64,000 nucleotides of DNA from Roseospira visakhapatnamensis (lineage in GTDB: Bacteria > Pseudomonadota > Alphaproteobacteria > Rhodospirillales > Rhodospirillaceae), in the NCBI RefSeq assembly GCF_014197915.1, contig NZ_JACIGK010000006.1, positions 1 through 64,000 on the forward strand, in the 5' to 3' direction. A program made the translations under genes and the position numbers. Positions 46,261 to 55,279 of the stretch are shown in pieces. Numbering within the stretch: position 1 is the first letter of the stretch; every line of letters starts with the position of its first letter. Below the pieces are notes generated by a model, which saw nothing but the letters and a program-made list of their open reading frames with translations, made no database searches and had not been told where the DNA came from.

Positions 46261-46385
46261 TGCAGCGACGCATTCAAGGGATTCCCCCTTGAATGCAAAC
46301 GTCGCTGCACAAAACATTGTTTCTAGTGCACTTTCGATCCAGACAAAAAGAATGCGGACTGCATCTTTTGTCTGGATCAGTGCAC
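46260..46385. repeat. 126-bp IS630-type MITE, copy 2
   Basis: The same length and structure as the copy at 12562-12687, with one base difference in the linker: here the linker reads CTAGTGCAC, a full target-like junction, where copy 1 has CTCGTGCAC. TA flanks lie at 46258-46259 and 46386-46387. Both neighbouring convergent genes use the duplicated TA for their TAG stops. Removing the element leaves a single CTAG in which the two stop codons overlapped. Confidence 0.88.
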
Positions 46386-47317
46386 TAGCCATAGGCCGCC
46401 TGGTAGCGCGGGTCCTGCTGATCGGCCAGCAGCGCCCGCAGGGGCACCAGCCCGGCCATCGTTTCCTGGGCGATGCGGGCCACGTCGATGGCGCTGGCCG
46501 GATGCAACAGGATATGCGCGACCCCCGCCAGGTCGCAGGCATTCACCACCGCCTCCAGCGGACCGAAGGTGGCGGCGATCACCGGGATGCCCTGGTGCTG
46601 GTACAGGTCCTCGGCGAAGACGCCGGCGCCGTCCATGGACCAGCCCAGCAGCACCATGTCGGGCAGCATGGTGGTGACGGTGGTGTTGGCTTCCAGCACC
46701 GACTTGGCGGTGGAGACCTGGGCGCCCTGCTCCTGCAACACGCGCTGGAACAGCACGCGCAGGTCCATGACCTCCTCGACGATCAGCACCCGCACGCCCT
46801 TGAGGGATGTGTCCGCGCCCTTGCGGCCCTTCATGTTCAGCTTCTTGGCCACGTCGGCGTACCGGATGCGGCGGATGTCGTCCTCGACGAGGCGGTTGCC
46901 GCGCATCAGCGCGGCGTAGGACTCCTGGTCCTCGTCCTTCACGTGCTTCAGCAGCCACAGGCGCAGGAACCGCAGGGTGTCGTCGAAGGGGAAGAGGGCC
47001 GGCGACTGTTCGAAGGCTTCCCACGACGCGCTCATCTTGGACACGATGGTGCGGTGAACCTTGCGGTGGTTGTCCAGGGTCGCGGTCGGCGTGCCGGCCC
47101 GCTCCATGGCCTGTTCCTCGACGAAGAAGTGGATCCGGCAGTAGCCCAGAACGTGCTGCAGCTCCCGGCGCACGGCGGGCAGGCACTGTTTCCAAGAACC
47201 GCCGATGACGTACAGGCGATTGAGGCAGCCGATCAGGATCTGGTGGTGCAGGTCCAGGGTCAGCGAACTAACGCTCAGCTCCGGGGACCACTGGATGATG
47301 CCGATGTCGTCGTCCAT
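46385..47317 (-). CDS. bacteriohemerythrin fused to a pseudo-receiver
   Basis: A 310-residue protein. Residues about 1-135 form a hemerythrin four-helix bundle with the expected iron ligands (LDLHHQ, RIHFFVEEQAM, NHRKVH, LKHVKDED), so it should bind O2 or NO. Residues about 170-300 form a receiver-like domain (VRVLIVEEVMDLRVLF) in which the phosphoacceptor is Gly225 (DMVLLGWSMDG). The start was set at the MDDDIG ATG. It probably senses oxygen and acts through the non-phosphorylated receiver fold. Its stop lies at the MITE edge. Confidence 0.85.
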   Translation of the reverse strand: MDDDIGIIQWSPELSVSSLTLDLHHQILIGCLNRLYVIGGSWKQCLPAVRRELQHVLGYCRIHFFVEEQAMERAGTPTATLDNHRKVHRTIVSKMSASWEAFEQSPALFPFDDTLRFLRLWLLKHVKDEDQESYAALMRGNRLVEDDIRRIRYADVAKKLNMKGRKGADTSLKGVRVLIVEEVMDLRVLFQRVLQEQGAQVSTAKSVLEANTTVTTMLPDMVLLGWSMDGAGVFAEDLYQHQGIPVIAATFGPLEAVVNACDLAGVAHILLHPASAIDVARIAQETMAGLVPLRALLADQQDPRYQAAYG

Positions 47318-47434
47318 GCGTTGTTCTCGAGCCTTATGAAACCGCGATGATGGCCGTGCCCCGAACACGCAAACACCGCTCCCCGGGCCGCTGGCCCGGA
47401 AGCGGCGAGGCCGCGCTCGCGGTCGGCGCGTGTG

Positions 47435-48493
47435 TCAGGCGGCGCGTCGGCGTTCCTCCAGGCGAGACATCAGCTCCAACGCCCAGAAGACGCGTTCGCC
47501 ATAGCTCTGCTGCTCGGCGGCGGGCTGCCGGGCCATCACCCAGATGTTCGGCGCGAAGGCCGCGGCATCGACCAGGAAGTGGGTTTCCGCAAGGGCCGGG
47601 TCGGCGGCGACCGACCGGTACACGGCGGTGTCGCGCACGGCGTTGGCGACCAGGGCCAGCTTGCGACGGCCCGGCACGTAGGCGCGCCGCGACACCGAGT
47701 CGTAGCCGGCCTGGGCGATTTCGGTGCCGATGCCGGCATAGATCAGGCGGGCCGCGTGAATCGCCGGCCGGCAGCCGGCCGGCAGCCCGGCGATGCCGCT
47801 GGCGGCGCGGTCGTACAGGCGATCGGCCTCGGCCAGCAGGCGGCGCACCACGACGCCGAGGGCCGGGGTGAAGCGCGGCCGGGCCAGGAACGCCTCGGGG
47901 TCCAGGCCGGCCTCGACCATCCACTGGCGGGGCAGATAAAGGCGGCCGTTGCGGGCGTCCTCGCCGACGTCGCGGGCGATGTTGGTCAACTGCATGGCGA
48001 CGCCCAGGTCGCAAGCGCGGGCCAGCACGTGTGGTTGCCGGGCGCCCATCAGCACGCTCATCATGGCGCCGACGGTGGAGGCCACGCGGGCCCCATAGGC
48101 GCGCACCTCGGAGATGGTCTCATAGTCACGGCCGCGCGCGTCCCATTCGAAGCCTTCCAGCAGGGCGTCGGGCAGGGTCCGGGGCAGGGCGTGGCGCTCC
48201 ACGACATCGGCGAAGGCCCGGTCGACGGGATTGTCCATGGGCGTCCCGGCGTAGATCAGGTCCAGCCGGTGGCGCAGGTGCGACACGGCCTGGAGACAGG
48301 CGTCGGACTCGTCCACCGCGTCGTCGGACAGGCGGCAGAACCCGTACAGCGCATAGGCCGGATCGCGCATCGCCGGCGGCAGCAGCAGCGAGGCGGCGAA
48401 GAAGCTGCGCGACCCCGTCTTGATCAACGCCCGGCATTGGGTGCGATCCTGGGGCGAGGCGAGGTCGGGGCGTTCAGACCAGGGCTTTTGCAT
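47435..48493 (-). CDS. crtB: phytoene synthase
   Basis: CrtB condenses two geranylgeranyl diphosphates to phytoene. The 352-residue protein has both Asp-rich motifs (CRLSDDAVDES and TNIARDVGEDARNGR) and the signature region YCxxVASTVG-like AYGARVASTVG. The ATG at 48493 overlaps the end of crtI by 20 bases, so the two are cotranscribed. This pair is the start of carotenoid synthesis in purple bacteria. Confidence 0.95.
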   Translation of the reverse strand: MQKPWSERPDLASPQDRTQCRALIKTGSRSFFAASLLLPPAMRDPAYALYGFCRLSDDAVDESDACLQAVSHLRHRLDLIYAGTPMDNPVDRAFADVVERHALPRTLPDALLEGFEWDARGRDYETISEVRAYGARVASTVGAMMSVLMGARQPHVLARACDLGVAMQLTNIARDVGEDARNGRLYLPRQWMVEAGLDPEAFLARPRFTPALGVVVRRLLAEADRLYDRAASGIAGLPAGCRPAIHAARLIYAGIGTEIAQAGYDSVSRRAYVPGRRKLALVANAVRDTAVYRSVAADPALAETHFLVDAAAFAPNIWVMARQPAAEQQSYGERVFWALELMSRLEERRRAA

Positions 48494-50048
48494 CGGGAAC
48501 CACCGTGTCGAGAACCCGGGCCGAGGAGAGAACACCGGGCAGTCCGGCGCCGGGATGGGTTCCCGCGCCAACCAGATAAAGATTCTTGACGTCTTCGCTC
48601 TTGTTGTGCGGACGGAACCACGCACTCTGGAGCAGGACCGGTTCCAGGCTGAAGGCCGCGCCCTTGACGGACAGCAGGCGATCCCGGAAATGCAGCGGCG
48701 TGGCGATCCGCGAGCAGACCACCGATTGCTCCAGGTCGGGCAGGATGGTTTTTTCCAGGAAGGCGGCAACCTTGCGCCGGTAGCTCTCGGCGATCCGGGT
48801 CCAGTCGTCGCCGCTGTCGAGATGCGGCACCGGCGACAGCACGTAGAACGAGTCGCAGCCGGGGGGCGCCATGGACGGATCGGTCGCCGTCGGCCGGTAC
48901 AGGTAGACGCTGAAGTCCTCGGCCAGGGTGTGGCGCTTGAAGATGTCGTTCAGCAAGCCCTTGTACCGGGGGCCAAGCAGGATGGAATGGTGCCCGACGT
49001 CGTCGTAGCGGCGGTTGGTGCCGAAGTACCAGACGAACAGGCTCATGGAATAGCGGGCGCGATCCAGTTTGCGGTCTGTCCAGCGCTTGCGGAACTCGGG
49101 CGGGATCATCTTCTGGTAGGTCCAGGCCGAGTCGGCGTCGGACACGACGATGTCGGCGAGCATCACCTCGCCCGAGGTCAGGCGCACGCCCTTGGCGGTG
49201 CCGTCCTGAACCAGGATCTGCTCCACCTCGCTGTTCAGGCGGACGGTGTTGCCCTGGTGGGTCTCGATCAGCTTGGCCATGCCCTTGGCCAACTGGCCGG
49301 TTCCGCCCATGACGAAGTGAACGCCCCACTGGCGTTCCAGGTAGGCGACCAGACTGTAGACCGAGGTGGCCTCGTAGGGATTGCCGCCCAGGAACAGCGG
49401 ATGGAACCCCAGGCCGATGCGCAGGCGCTCGTCCTTGATATGCTTGGAGACATGGGTGTGCACCGAGCGATCGGACCGCAGCCAGATCAGGTTCGGCAGG
49501 ATCTTCGCCATGTCCCACAAGGTGTTGAAGGGGACGTCCGCCAGCTTCACGAACCCCGTGTGAAAGATCTGGCGGCTTTCCTTCAGAAACCTCTCGTAGC
49601 CGGGCACGTCGCCCGGAGACAGCTTGGCGACCTCGGCGCGCATGGCCTCGGGATCGCCGTTGCAGGTCATCCAGTGGCCGTCCGGGAACCGGATCCGGTA
49701 GAACGGATCCAGCGCGCGCAGTTCGACATCCTCGGCCATGCTGCGCCCGCACAGCGTCCACAGATCCTCGAACATGAACGGCGCGGTTACGATGGTCGGG
49801 CCGGCGTCGAAAGTGTATCCATCCACGGTGAAGGGCGCGCCCCGGCCGCCCACGGCGTCCTGGCGGTCCAGGACCGTGACGCGGTAGCCGCGCGCACCCA
49901 GCCGGATGGCGGCCGCTAGGCCGCCGAACCCGGCGCCGATGACCACGGCATGCGGGGTACCGCCTCCCCCTGACCCCCCGTCCGGTCCGTCGGCGCGGCG
50001 CGGCGCGGTGGGCATGGTCTTGATCATCGACATGAACGATCCCGTCAC
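48474..50048 (-). CDS. crtI: phytoene desaturase
   Basis: CrtI desaturates phytoene to neurosporene or lycopene at the membrane. The 524-residue flavoprotein has the FAD-binding start VVIGAGFGGLAAAIRLGARG, DAVGGRGAPF, and the C-terminal signature YLVGAGTHPGAGLPGVLSSA. A GTG at 50048 and ATGs at 50033 and 50027 are all possible starts. A PpsR-like site lies just upstream, which fits control by light and oxygen. Confidence 0.96.
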   Translation of the reverse strand: MTGSFMSMIKTMPTAPRRADGPDGGSGGGGTPHAVVIGAGFGGLAAAIRLGARGYRVTVLDRQDAVGGRGAPFTVDGYTFDAGPTIVTAPFMFEDLWTLCGRSMAEDVELRALDPFYRIRFPDGHWMTCNGDPEAMRAEVAKLSPGDVPGYERFLKESRQIFHTGFVKLADVPFNTLWDMAKILPNLIWLRSDRSVHTHVSKHIKDERLRIGLGFHPLFLGGNPYEATSVYSLVAYLERQWGVHFVMGGTGQLAKGMAKLIETHQGNTVRLNSEVEQILVQDGTAKGVRLTSGEVMLADIVVSDADSAWTYQKMIPPEFRKRWTDRKLDRARYSMSLFVWYFGTNRRYDDVGHHSILLGPRYKGLLNDIFKRHTLAEDFSVYLYRPTATDPSMAPPGCDSFYVLSPVPHLDSGDDWTRIAESYRRKVAAFLEKTILPDLEQSVVCSRIATPLHFRDRLLSVKGAAFSLEPVLLQSAWFRPHNKSEDVKNLYLVGAGTHPGAGLPGVLSSARVLDTVVPDAKALV

Positions 50049-50063
50049 AAACGATCCACTTTC

Positions 50064-50095
50064 TGTCAGCTTGAATTGACTATACCAGTGTCAAT
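50064..50095. promoter_or_regulatory. PpsR-like site and inverted repeat upstream of crtI
   Basis: TGTCA, eight bases, then TGACT at 50064-50081 fits the PpsR/CrtJ consensus TGT-N12-ACA except for the last base. It overlaps a 21-base inverted repeat at 50075-50095 (ATTGAC ... GTCAAT), whose minus strand also offers a TTGACA box. PpsR is the usual repressor of photosynthesis and carotenoid genes. Binding is inferred. Confidence 0.45.
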
Positions 50096-50240
50096 CTGGC
50101 GTGATCAATGGCCCGATGGTGACCGGGGGCATTTCCTGAGCGGGGCGGCCCCCCGGCGCGATCCCCGGGTGGGATGATCGGGGGTTCATGTGGGGGGTGG
50201 TTTCCTTATCTATGAGTGCTGAAGGAGGGAGGGACGGACC

Positions 50241-51134
50241 ATGCGGATGCAGGTGATCGAGGTGCCCTACGACAGCGGGTCGCGGGATCGGGGCATGGGG
50301 CGCGGCGTGGCGCCGCTGATGGAGCGGGCGGTTCTGCCCACGGTCCAGGTTCGGGGCCATGACGTGCGGCGGCGGAGTCTGTCGGTGAACGCCGCCATGC
50401 CGGCCGAGGCCGCCGCCGCCTTTGCGTTGCAGCGCGATACCGCGACGGCGGTGGCGGAGGCCCTCGCCGGGGGCGCCTTTCCGCTCATCGTGTCCGGCAA
50501 CTGCAATCCCGCCGCCGTCGGGGCCGTGACGGGCCTGAGGCGGGAGGCGGCGAGGGACGGCGTCGCGGTGATCTGGTTCGATGCCCATGCCGATTGCGAG
50601 ACACCCGAGACGACCGAAAGCGCCCTGCTGGACGGTATGGGGATGGCGATGCTTGCCGGGGAATGCTGGCGCGGGCCGCTGGCGGCACTGCCCGGGTTCT
50701 CGCCGCTGGCCGGGTCCCGGATGGTCCTGGTCGCCGCCCGGCAGGTCAGCGAGGGAGAACGGGCCCTGATGCGGCGAACGGGCATCCGCGACGTGCCGGT
50801 GGCGTCGCTGGTGGAGGGTGGTGCCGAGGCCGCGTTCGGGCCGATCCTGGCCGACTGGCGACGCGACGGCGTCCGCACCGTCTACATTCATGTGGACGTG
50901 GATGTTCTCGATCCCGCCCAGGTCGCCCCGGCCAACCGGTTTACCGAGCCCGATGGCCTGATGCCCGCCCACGTGCGGGAGGTTGTCGCGGCCGTGGCCC
51001 GGGTGCTGCCGATCGGGGCGGGGGCCCTGGCCGCCTATGACCCCGACTATGATCCCGACGGTCGCATTCCGGTGGCCGCCGCCGAGATCGTCGAGAGCAT
51101 GGTGGAGGCGGCGGCCGGCGTCGCCCCGAGGTGA
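50241..51134 (+). CDS. arginase-family ureohydrolase
   Basis: A 297-residue protein of the arginase/agmatinase fold. The metal motifs DAHAD (Asp114, His116, Asp118) and HVDVDVLDP (Asp219, Asp221) are present. The first metal motif, normally GGDH, is GNCN at residues 86-89, so one manganese site is altered. This variant exists in a subgroup of the family with unclear substrate; arginine hydrolysis should not be assumed. GGAGGG precedes the ATG. Confidence 0.8.
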   Translation: MRMQVIEVPYDSGSRDRGMGRGVAPLMERAVLPTVQVRGHDVRRRSLSVNAAMPAEAAAAFALQRDTATAVAEALAGGAFPLIVSGNCNPAAVGAVTGLRREAARDGVAVIWFDAHADCETPETTESALLDGMGMAMLAGECWRGPLAALPGFSPLAGSRMVLVAARQVSEGERALMRRTGIRDVPVASLVEGGAEAAFGPILADWRRDGVRTVYIHVDVDVLDPAQVAPANRFTEPDGLMPAHVREVVAAVARVLPIGAGALAAYDPDYDPDGRIPVAAAEIVESMVEAAAGVAPR

Positions 51135-51186
51135 TGCCAACGGCATCTGACGATGACCATGGGCCGTTGGGTCCAGGGCGAGAGGC

Positions 51187-51393
51187 CGGCGTGTCACATC
51201 GCCATCGACGGCAAACGGCTTCGGGGCAGTGCGACACTTCGGGGCAGTGCGACACTGGGGCGTCGGGCATTCATCTGCTGGCGGCGTTCAGCGAGGCGCT
51301 GGGTGGGGTCATCGGACGGTTGAGGGTGGAGCCGGGCGCCAACGAGATCACGGCCGCCCTGAAACCGCTAAAGGACCTGCCGCTGGTTGACAG
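51187..51393 (+). pseudogene. ISAs1-family transposase fragment, frameshifted
   Basis: The segment reads HIAIDGKRLRGSA, then an 18-bp tandem duplication (51219-51236 and 51237-51254), and then in another frame GIHLLAAFSEALGGVIGRL and GANEITAALKPLKDLPL. Together these are the middle part of an ISAs1 transposase. The ends and the rest of the catalytic core are missing. The element is dead. It lies between the arginase-like gene and the rhodanese. Confidence 0.7.
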
Positions 51394-51456
51394 GGCGTCG
51401 CGCCTTGGCTACCCCGGCCAGACCTTGCCGCCGCACGCCTGCCCCGGAGTCTCGCC

Positions 51457-51924
51457 GTGACGCTCTCCGATGTGTTCGCTCCCGACATCTGGCTGCCGAT
51501 CGTCATTGGCGTCGGTGCCGTGGTGATCCTCCGCCAGATGCCGCGCCTGCTGGCGGGCGTTCCCTTTGTCGGTGTCGAGACCCTGAAGGCGCGCCTGGAC
51601 CAGGGCGACGACGTTCTGGTGCTCGACGTCCGGAGCGGCGGCGAATTCACCGGCAAGGGGGGCCACGTTCCCGGGTCCATCAACCTGCCCCTGGACCATC
51701 TGCCGTCGCGCGTCGCGGCCCTGAAACAGGACCTGACGGACCACCTGGACACCCCGGTGTTTATCGTCTGCCAGACGTCCAGCCGCGCCGCCCATGCCGC
51801 CCGCCTGCTGCGCAAGACCGGCTTCCGGGATCTGGCCGTCGTGACCGGCGGCATGTCGTCGTGGCGCGCCCGGGGCTATCCCACCCGCAACGCCACCACG
51901 GACCATCCCCGGACCGCGCCCTAA
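51457..51924 (+). CDS. membrane-anchored rhodanese
   Basis: A 155-residue protein with one N-terminal membrane segment (IWLPIVIGVGAVVILRQM) and a rhodanese domain: VLVLDVRSGGEF, HVPGSINLPLDHL, and the active Cys105 in VFIVCQTSSRA. It probably handles sulfane sulfur or redox signals near the membrane. It is convergent with the GGDEF/EAL gene. Confidence 0.88.
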   Translation: MTLSDVFAPDIWLPIVIGVGAVVILRQMPRLLAGVPFVGVETLKARLDQGDDVLVLDVRSGGEFTGKGGHVPGSINLPLDHLPSRVAALKQDLTDHLDTPVFIVCQTSSRAAHAARLLRKTGFRDLAVVTGGMSSWRARGYPTRNATTDHPRTAP

Positions 51925-51949
51925 GCACGCGTCCGCGCGGGCGTCCCCG

Positions 51950-54900
51950 TCACGGCATGGTGCCCTTGGACGGGGGCCGGTCGACCGCGGCCCGCAGGGC
52001 GCACTCCATCTCCTCGCGCGGCAGCGGACGGGAGAACAGGAAGCCCTGAACGACGTCGGCGCCCTCGCCGCGCAGATAGGTGAATTGTTCGTCGGTCTCG
52101 ACCCCCTCGGCGACCACCGACATGCCGAGGCTGTGCCCGAGATTGATGATGGCCCGGACGATGATGGTGTCGTTGGAATCTGTGTGCACGTGGCGCACGA
52201 ACGACTGGTCGATCTTCAGCGTGTGAACCGGGAACCGTTTCAGGTAACCCAGGGACGAGTAACCGGTGCCGAAGTCGTCGATGGTGATGCGCACCCCAAG
52301 CTCCGAAAGCTGGCCCAGGACGCGGATGGCCTCCTCGCCCTCCCGCATCAGCATGCTTTCCGTCAGTTCCAGTTCAAGCGCCGACGGCGGCAGGCCGTGC
52401 TGCTCCAGCGCGCTGCGCACGTTTTCGGCAAAATCGGTTTGCGCGAACTGGGCGGCGGAGATGTTCACGGCGACCGGAACGAGTGGCAGGCCCGCCTGAT
52501 GCCAGGCGCTCAGGTCGGCCAGGGCCTGACGCAGCACCCGATCACCCAGGGGCAGGATGAGGCCGGATTCCTCGGCGACGGGGATGAAGGCGCCGGGCGA
52601 GATCAGGCCGCGCGCCGGGTGCTGCCAGCGCACCAGGGCCTCCATCCCCACCAGCGCGCCGGTCATGTCGTATTGCGGCTGGTAGTGGTTGATCAGTTCC
52701 CGCCGCTCCAGGGCGCGGCGCAGGTCTGCCTCCAGGGCCAGCCGCGCCTGAGCCTCGTCGTTCATCTCGTTGGAGTAGAAGCGGTAGGTTTCCCCGTCCG
52801 AGCGGATCACCCGATACATGGCCAGATCCGCGTTCTTGATCAGGCTGTCCGGGTCCGGCCCGTCGTCCGGATACATGGCGATGCCCACGTTGGCGCGCAC
52901 GCTGACCGCCTGCTGGCCGACCTCCACCGGCGTCTCGATGATGCGCGCCACCCGTCGCGCGAGGCCCGCCGCCAGATCGGCCCCGGCGCGCCCGGTCTGG
53001 ATGATGGCGAACTCGTCACCGCCCATGCGGGCCACGGTGTCCACCTCCTCGGCCACGGCGGCGTTGAGGCGCGAGCCGATGGTCATCAGGATCTGGTCGC
53101 CCACGTCATGGCCCATGGTGTCGTTGACGCGGCTGAACTGCGCCAGATCCACGAACAGCACGGCCACCGTGCCCTGGGTGCGCCGCGCGTGCTGCACGGC
53201 CTGATACAGGCGATCCCGGAACAGGGTGCGGTTGGGCAGGCGCGTGAGGGTGTCGTAGTTCGAGAGGTAGCGCACGCGCTCCTCCGCCCGCTTGTGATCG
53301 GTGATGTCCTCGTACACGAAGACGACGTTGCTGATGGTGCCGTCCTCCGCGTGCAGGGGGGTGACGGTCTGGCGCACCGTGAAGAGCGTTCCGTCCTTGC
53401 GCCGGTCGACCATTTCGCCGTCCCAGGCGCGGCCGGCCCGGACGGCGGCCCACATCTCCTCCTGGGTCGCCGGATCCTGCTGGCCGGACACGAGGATGTC
53501 GGGCGTCCGTCCATACACGTCGGCCCCGGCGAAGCCGGACAGGGCCACGAACGCGTCGTTCACCCAGACGATGACCCCGGCATGGTCGGTGATCAGCGTG
53601 GCGTTGGCGGCCACCGTGATCGCATGGGCCTGCAACCGCAGGAAGGCGGTGTCCCGCGCCAGGTCGATGGTGTTCCCCAGGTGCTGGGCGACGGCCTCGA
53701 CGCGCAGCCGCTCCTGCCGGTCCGACGGCGCGGACCGTCCGTGCACCGCGAGCACACCGACCACGCGTCCGCAGCAGACCATTGGCACGACGACCGCCGG
53801 CCCCTGGAGCCGGCTGTCGGCGTCACGGTCGTCGGCGCGAACGTTCTCCTCCCTTGCCCCCAGGGCCACGACCATGGCCGCGCCCGCGCGGGTCTCCGTG
53901 GACCCGATTAGCGTGGCCGGGTTCGGTGCGTCCAGGGCGACGGCCTGCGGCATGTCACGGTCCTCGAGCGCCGGGGCCACCAGGCGTCGCAACAGGGGCA
54001 TCAGCGGGCGTCCGAGATGCTCCGCCAGAAGGACACCGTCGGAACCGGCGGTCGCCGTCAGGGTCAGACCCTGCCGGTCGTGGCCCGTCGCCACCCAGAC
54101 CAGCGGGGCATCGGTCAGGTCGGCCAGCAGCACGCAGGCCGACCGGCAGATCGTCTGCCGGGATTCGCCGGATCGCACCCACCGATTCATGTCCTGAAAC
54201 AGGCGGACCATCGCCACCAGGCCGGCGGCGCCGTGCTCCGGAAGCGCCTCCGGGCATTGCACCAGCAGCAGCGCGTGGCCCCCATCCGCGTCCGCCGGGT
54301 CCGGGGCCGGAATCCGCCTGACGGTCAGGGTCAGGGCCTGGCCGCGCCGGTTCCGTCCCTCGACGACATGGATCGTTGCGGGCGCGGGCGGGGCCTCCGC
54401 GTGGGTCTCCCCGTGGGCCTCCTTATGGGCCTCGTCCAGGCCCGGCAGCAGGGCGGCCAGGGGGGTGCCCGCAAGGGGCTCTGGCTCGGGGACCCCGAAC
54501 AGCGTGGCGGCCGCTCCGTTCGCCCAGACCACCCGCCGCCCGGCATCGACCTCCAGGGCGCCGGTGTCGAGCGCCGTCAACACGGTCCTTGGCCAGGCGG
54601 GGGGCGCCCCCCGGAGACCCCGCGCGGTCGCGCCACGCAGAACCAGGACCACCAGAACCAGACCCAGCAGCCCGTAGAGCGCCGGCTCGACGGTCGCCAC
54701 GACCTTGAAAAAGCGCCATCCGTTCCACAGGGCTCCGGCCGCGACCAGGGCCAGCACGCCGTTCACCACCGCCAGGATCGACAGCATCCGAAAGCCCGGT
54801 CGCCAGGCCCACGGCCTGTCCGGACCCAGGGTCAGGCGCCATGCCATCGCCGCCACGGCCAACAGCACGGCCCCTCGCAGGAGATGGGCGGGCCCCATGA

Positions 54901-55279
54901 CGAGAGGAACCGAAAGTCCGGCCACCATTGCGGCGCCGACCCACCCGATGCCGAGGCTCACCATGGCCAGCATCGGCCCGTCGAGCCCGGCGTGTCCCTG
55001 AACGGCCCTCAAGCCCGCGTACAGCAGGATGGGCTCCAGGGTATGCACCATGGAAAAGCCCAGGAACAGGGGGCCTTCGCCAGGTCCCATGATCCAGGCG
55101 AGCCCGTGTTCCAGCGTGGAGACGGCGAACGCGGCCGCCCACCATCGGGCGGCCTGGGCTTCCGGGGGACGCCCATGGTGGAGGCGCGTCCCCCACAGGA
55201 ACGCCAGCACGAACAGGGCGGCGCCCAGTCCGGCGTCCAGATGGACCAGGGGATCGTCGGGCAAGTCGAGGCCGTGCAT
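51950..55279 (-). CDS. membrane PAS-GAF-PAS-GGDEF-EAL cyclic-di-GMP protein
   Basis: A 1109-residue protein. Residues 1 to about 225 have seven to eight hydrophobic helices, then a PAS-like domain (LDTGALEVDAGRRVVWANG), a GAF-like domain (about 360-540), a PAS with PAC (ADVYGRTPDILVSGQQDP ... VVFVYEDITDHKRAEERVRY), a GGDEF domain with the intact motif RMGGDEF near residue 753, and an EAL domain with GMEALVRW near 880 and the DDFGTGYSSL and QGFLFSRPLP motifs. Both active sites look intact. Which activity dominates cannot be told. It is monocistronic. Confidence 0.92.
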   Translation of the reverse strand: MHGLDLPDDPLVHLDAGLGAALFVLAFLWGTRLHHGRPPEAQAARWWAAAFAVSTLEHGLAWIMGPGEGPLFLGFSMVHTLEPILLYAGLRAVQGHAGLDGPMLAMVSLGIGWVGAAMVAGLSVPLVMGPAHLLRGAVLLAVAAMAWRLTLGPDRPWAWRPGFRMLSILAVVNGVLALVAAGALWNGWRFFKVVATVEPALYGLLGLVLVVLVLRGATARGLRGAPPAWPRTVLTALDTGALEVDAGRRVVWANGAAATLFGVPEPEPLAGTPLAALLPGLDEAHKEAHGETHAEAPPAPATIHVVEGRNRRGQALTLTVRRIPAPDPADADGGHALLLVQCPEALPEHGAAGLVAMVRLFQDMNRWVRSGESRQTICRSACVLLADLTDAPLVWVATGHDRQGLTLTATAGSDGVLLAEHLGRPLMPLLRRLVAPALEDRDMPQAVALDAPNPATLIGSTETRAGAAMVVALGAREENVRADDRDADSRLQGPAVVVPMVCCGRVVGVLAVHGRSAPSDRQERLRVEAVAQHLGNTIDLARDTAFLRLQAHAITVAANATLITDHAGVIVWVNDAFVALSGFAGADVYGRTPDILVSGQQDPATQEEMWAAVRAGRAWDGEMVDRRKDGTLFTVRQTVTPLHAEDGTISNVVFVYEDITDHKRAEERVRYLSNYDTLTRLPNRTLFRDRLYQAVQHARRTQGTVAVLFVDLAQFSRVNDTMGHDVGDQILMTIGSRLNAAVAEEVDTVARMGGDEFAIIQTGRAGADLAAGLARRVARIIETPVEVGQQAVSVRANVGIAMYPDDGPDPDSLIKNADLAMYRVIRSDGETYRFYSNEMNDEAQARLALEADLRRALERRELINHYQPQYDMTGALVGMEALVRWQHPARGLISPGAFIPVAEESGLILPLGDRVLRQALADLSAWHQAGLPLVPVAVNISAAQFAQTDFAENVRSALEQHGLPPSALELELTESMLMREGEEAIRVLGQLSELGVRITIDDFGTGYSSLGYLKRFPVHTLKIDQSFVRHVHTDSNDTIIVRAIINLGHSLGMSVVAEGVETDEQFTYLRGEGADVVQGFLFSRPLPREEMECALRAAVDRPPSKGTMP

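Noticed and set aside
44041..46542. An 833-codon minus-strand frame across ribA and the winged-helix regulator
   Set aside because: It crosses the MITE and two real genes in other frames and has Arg/Gly-rich nonsense composition.
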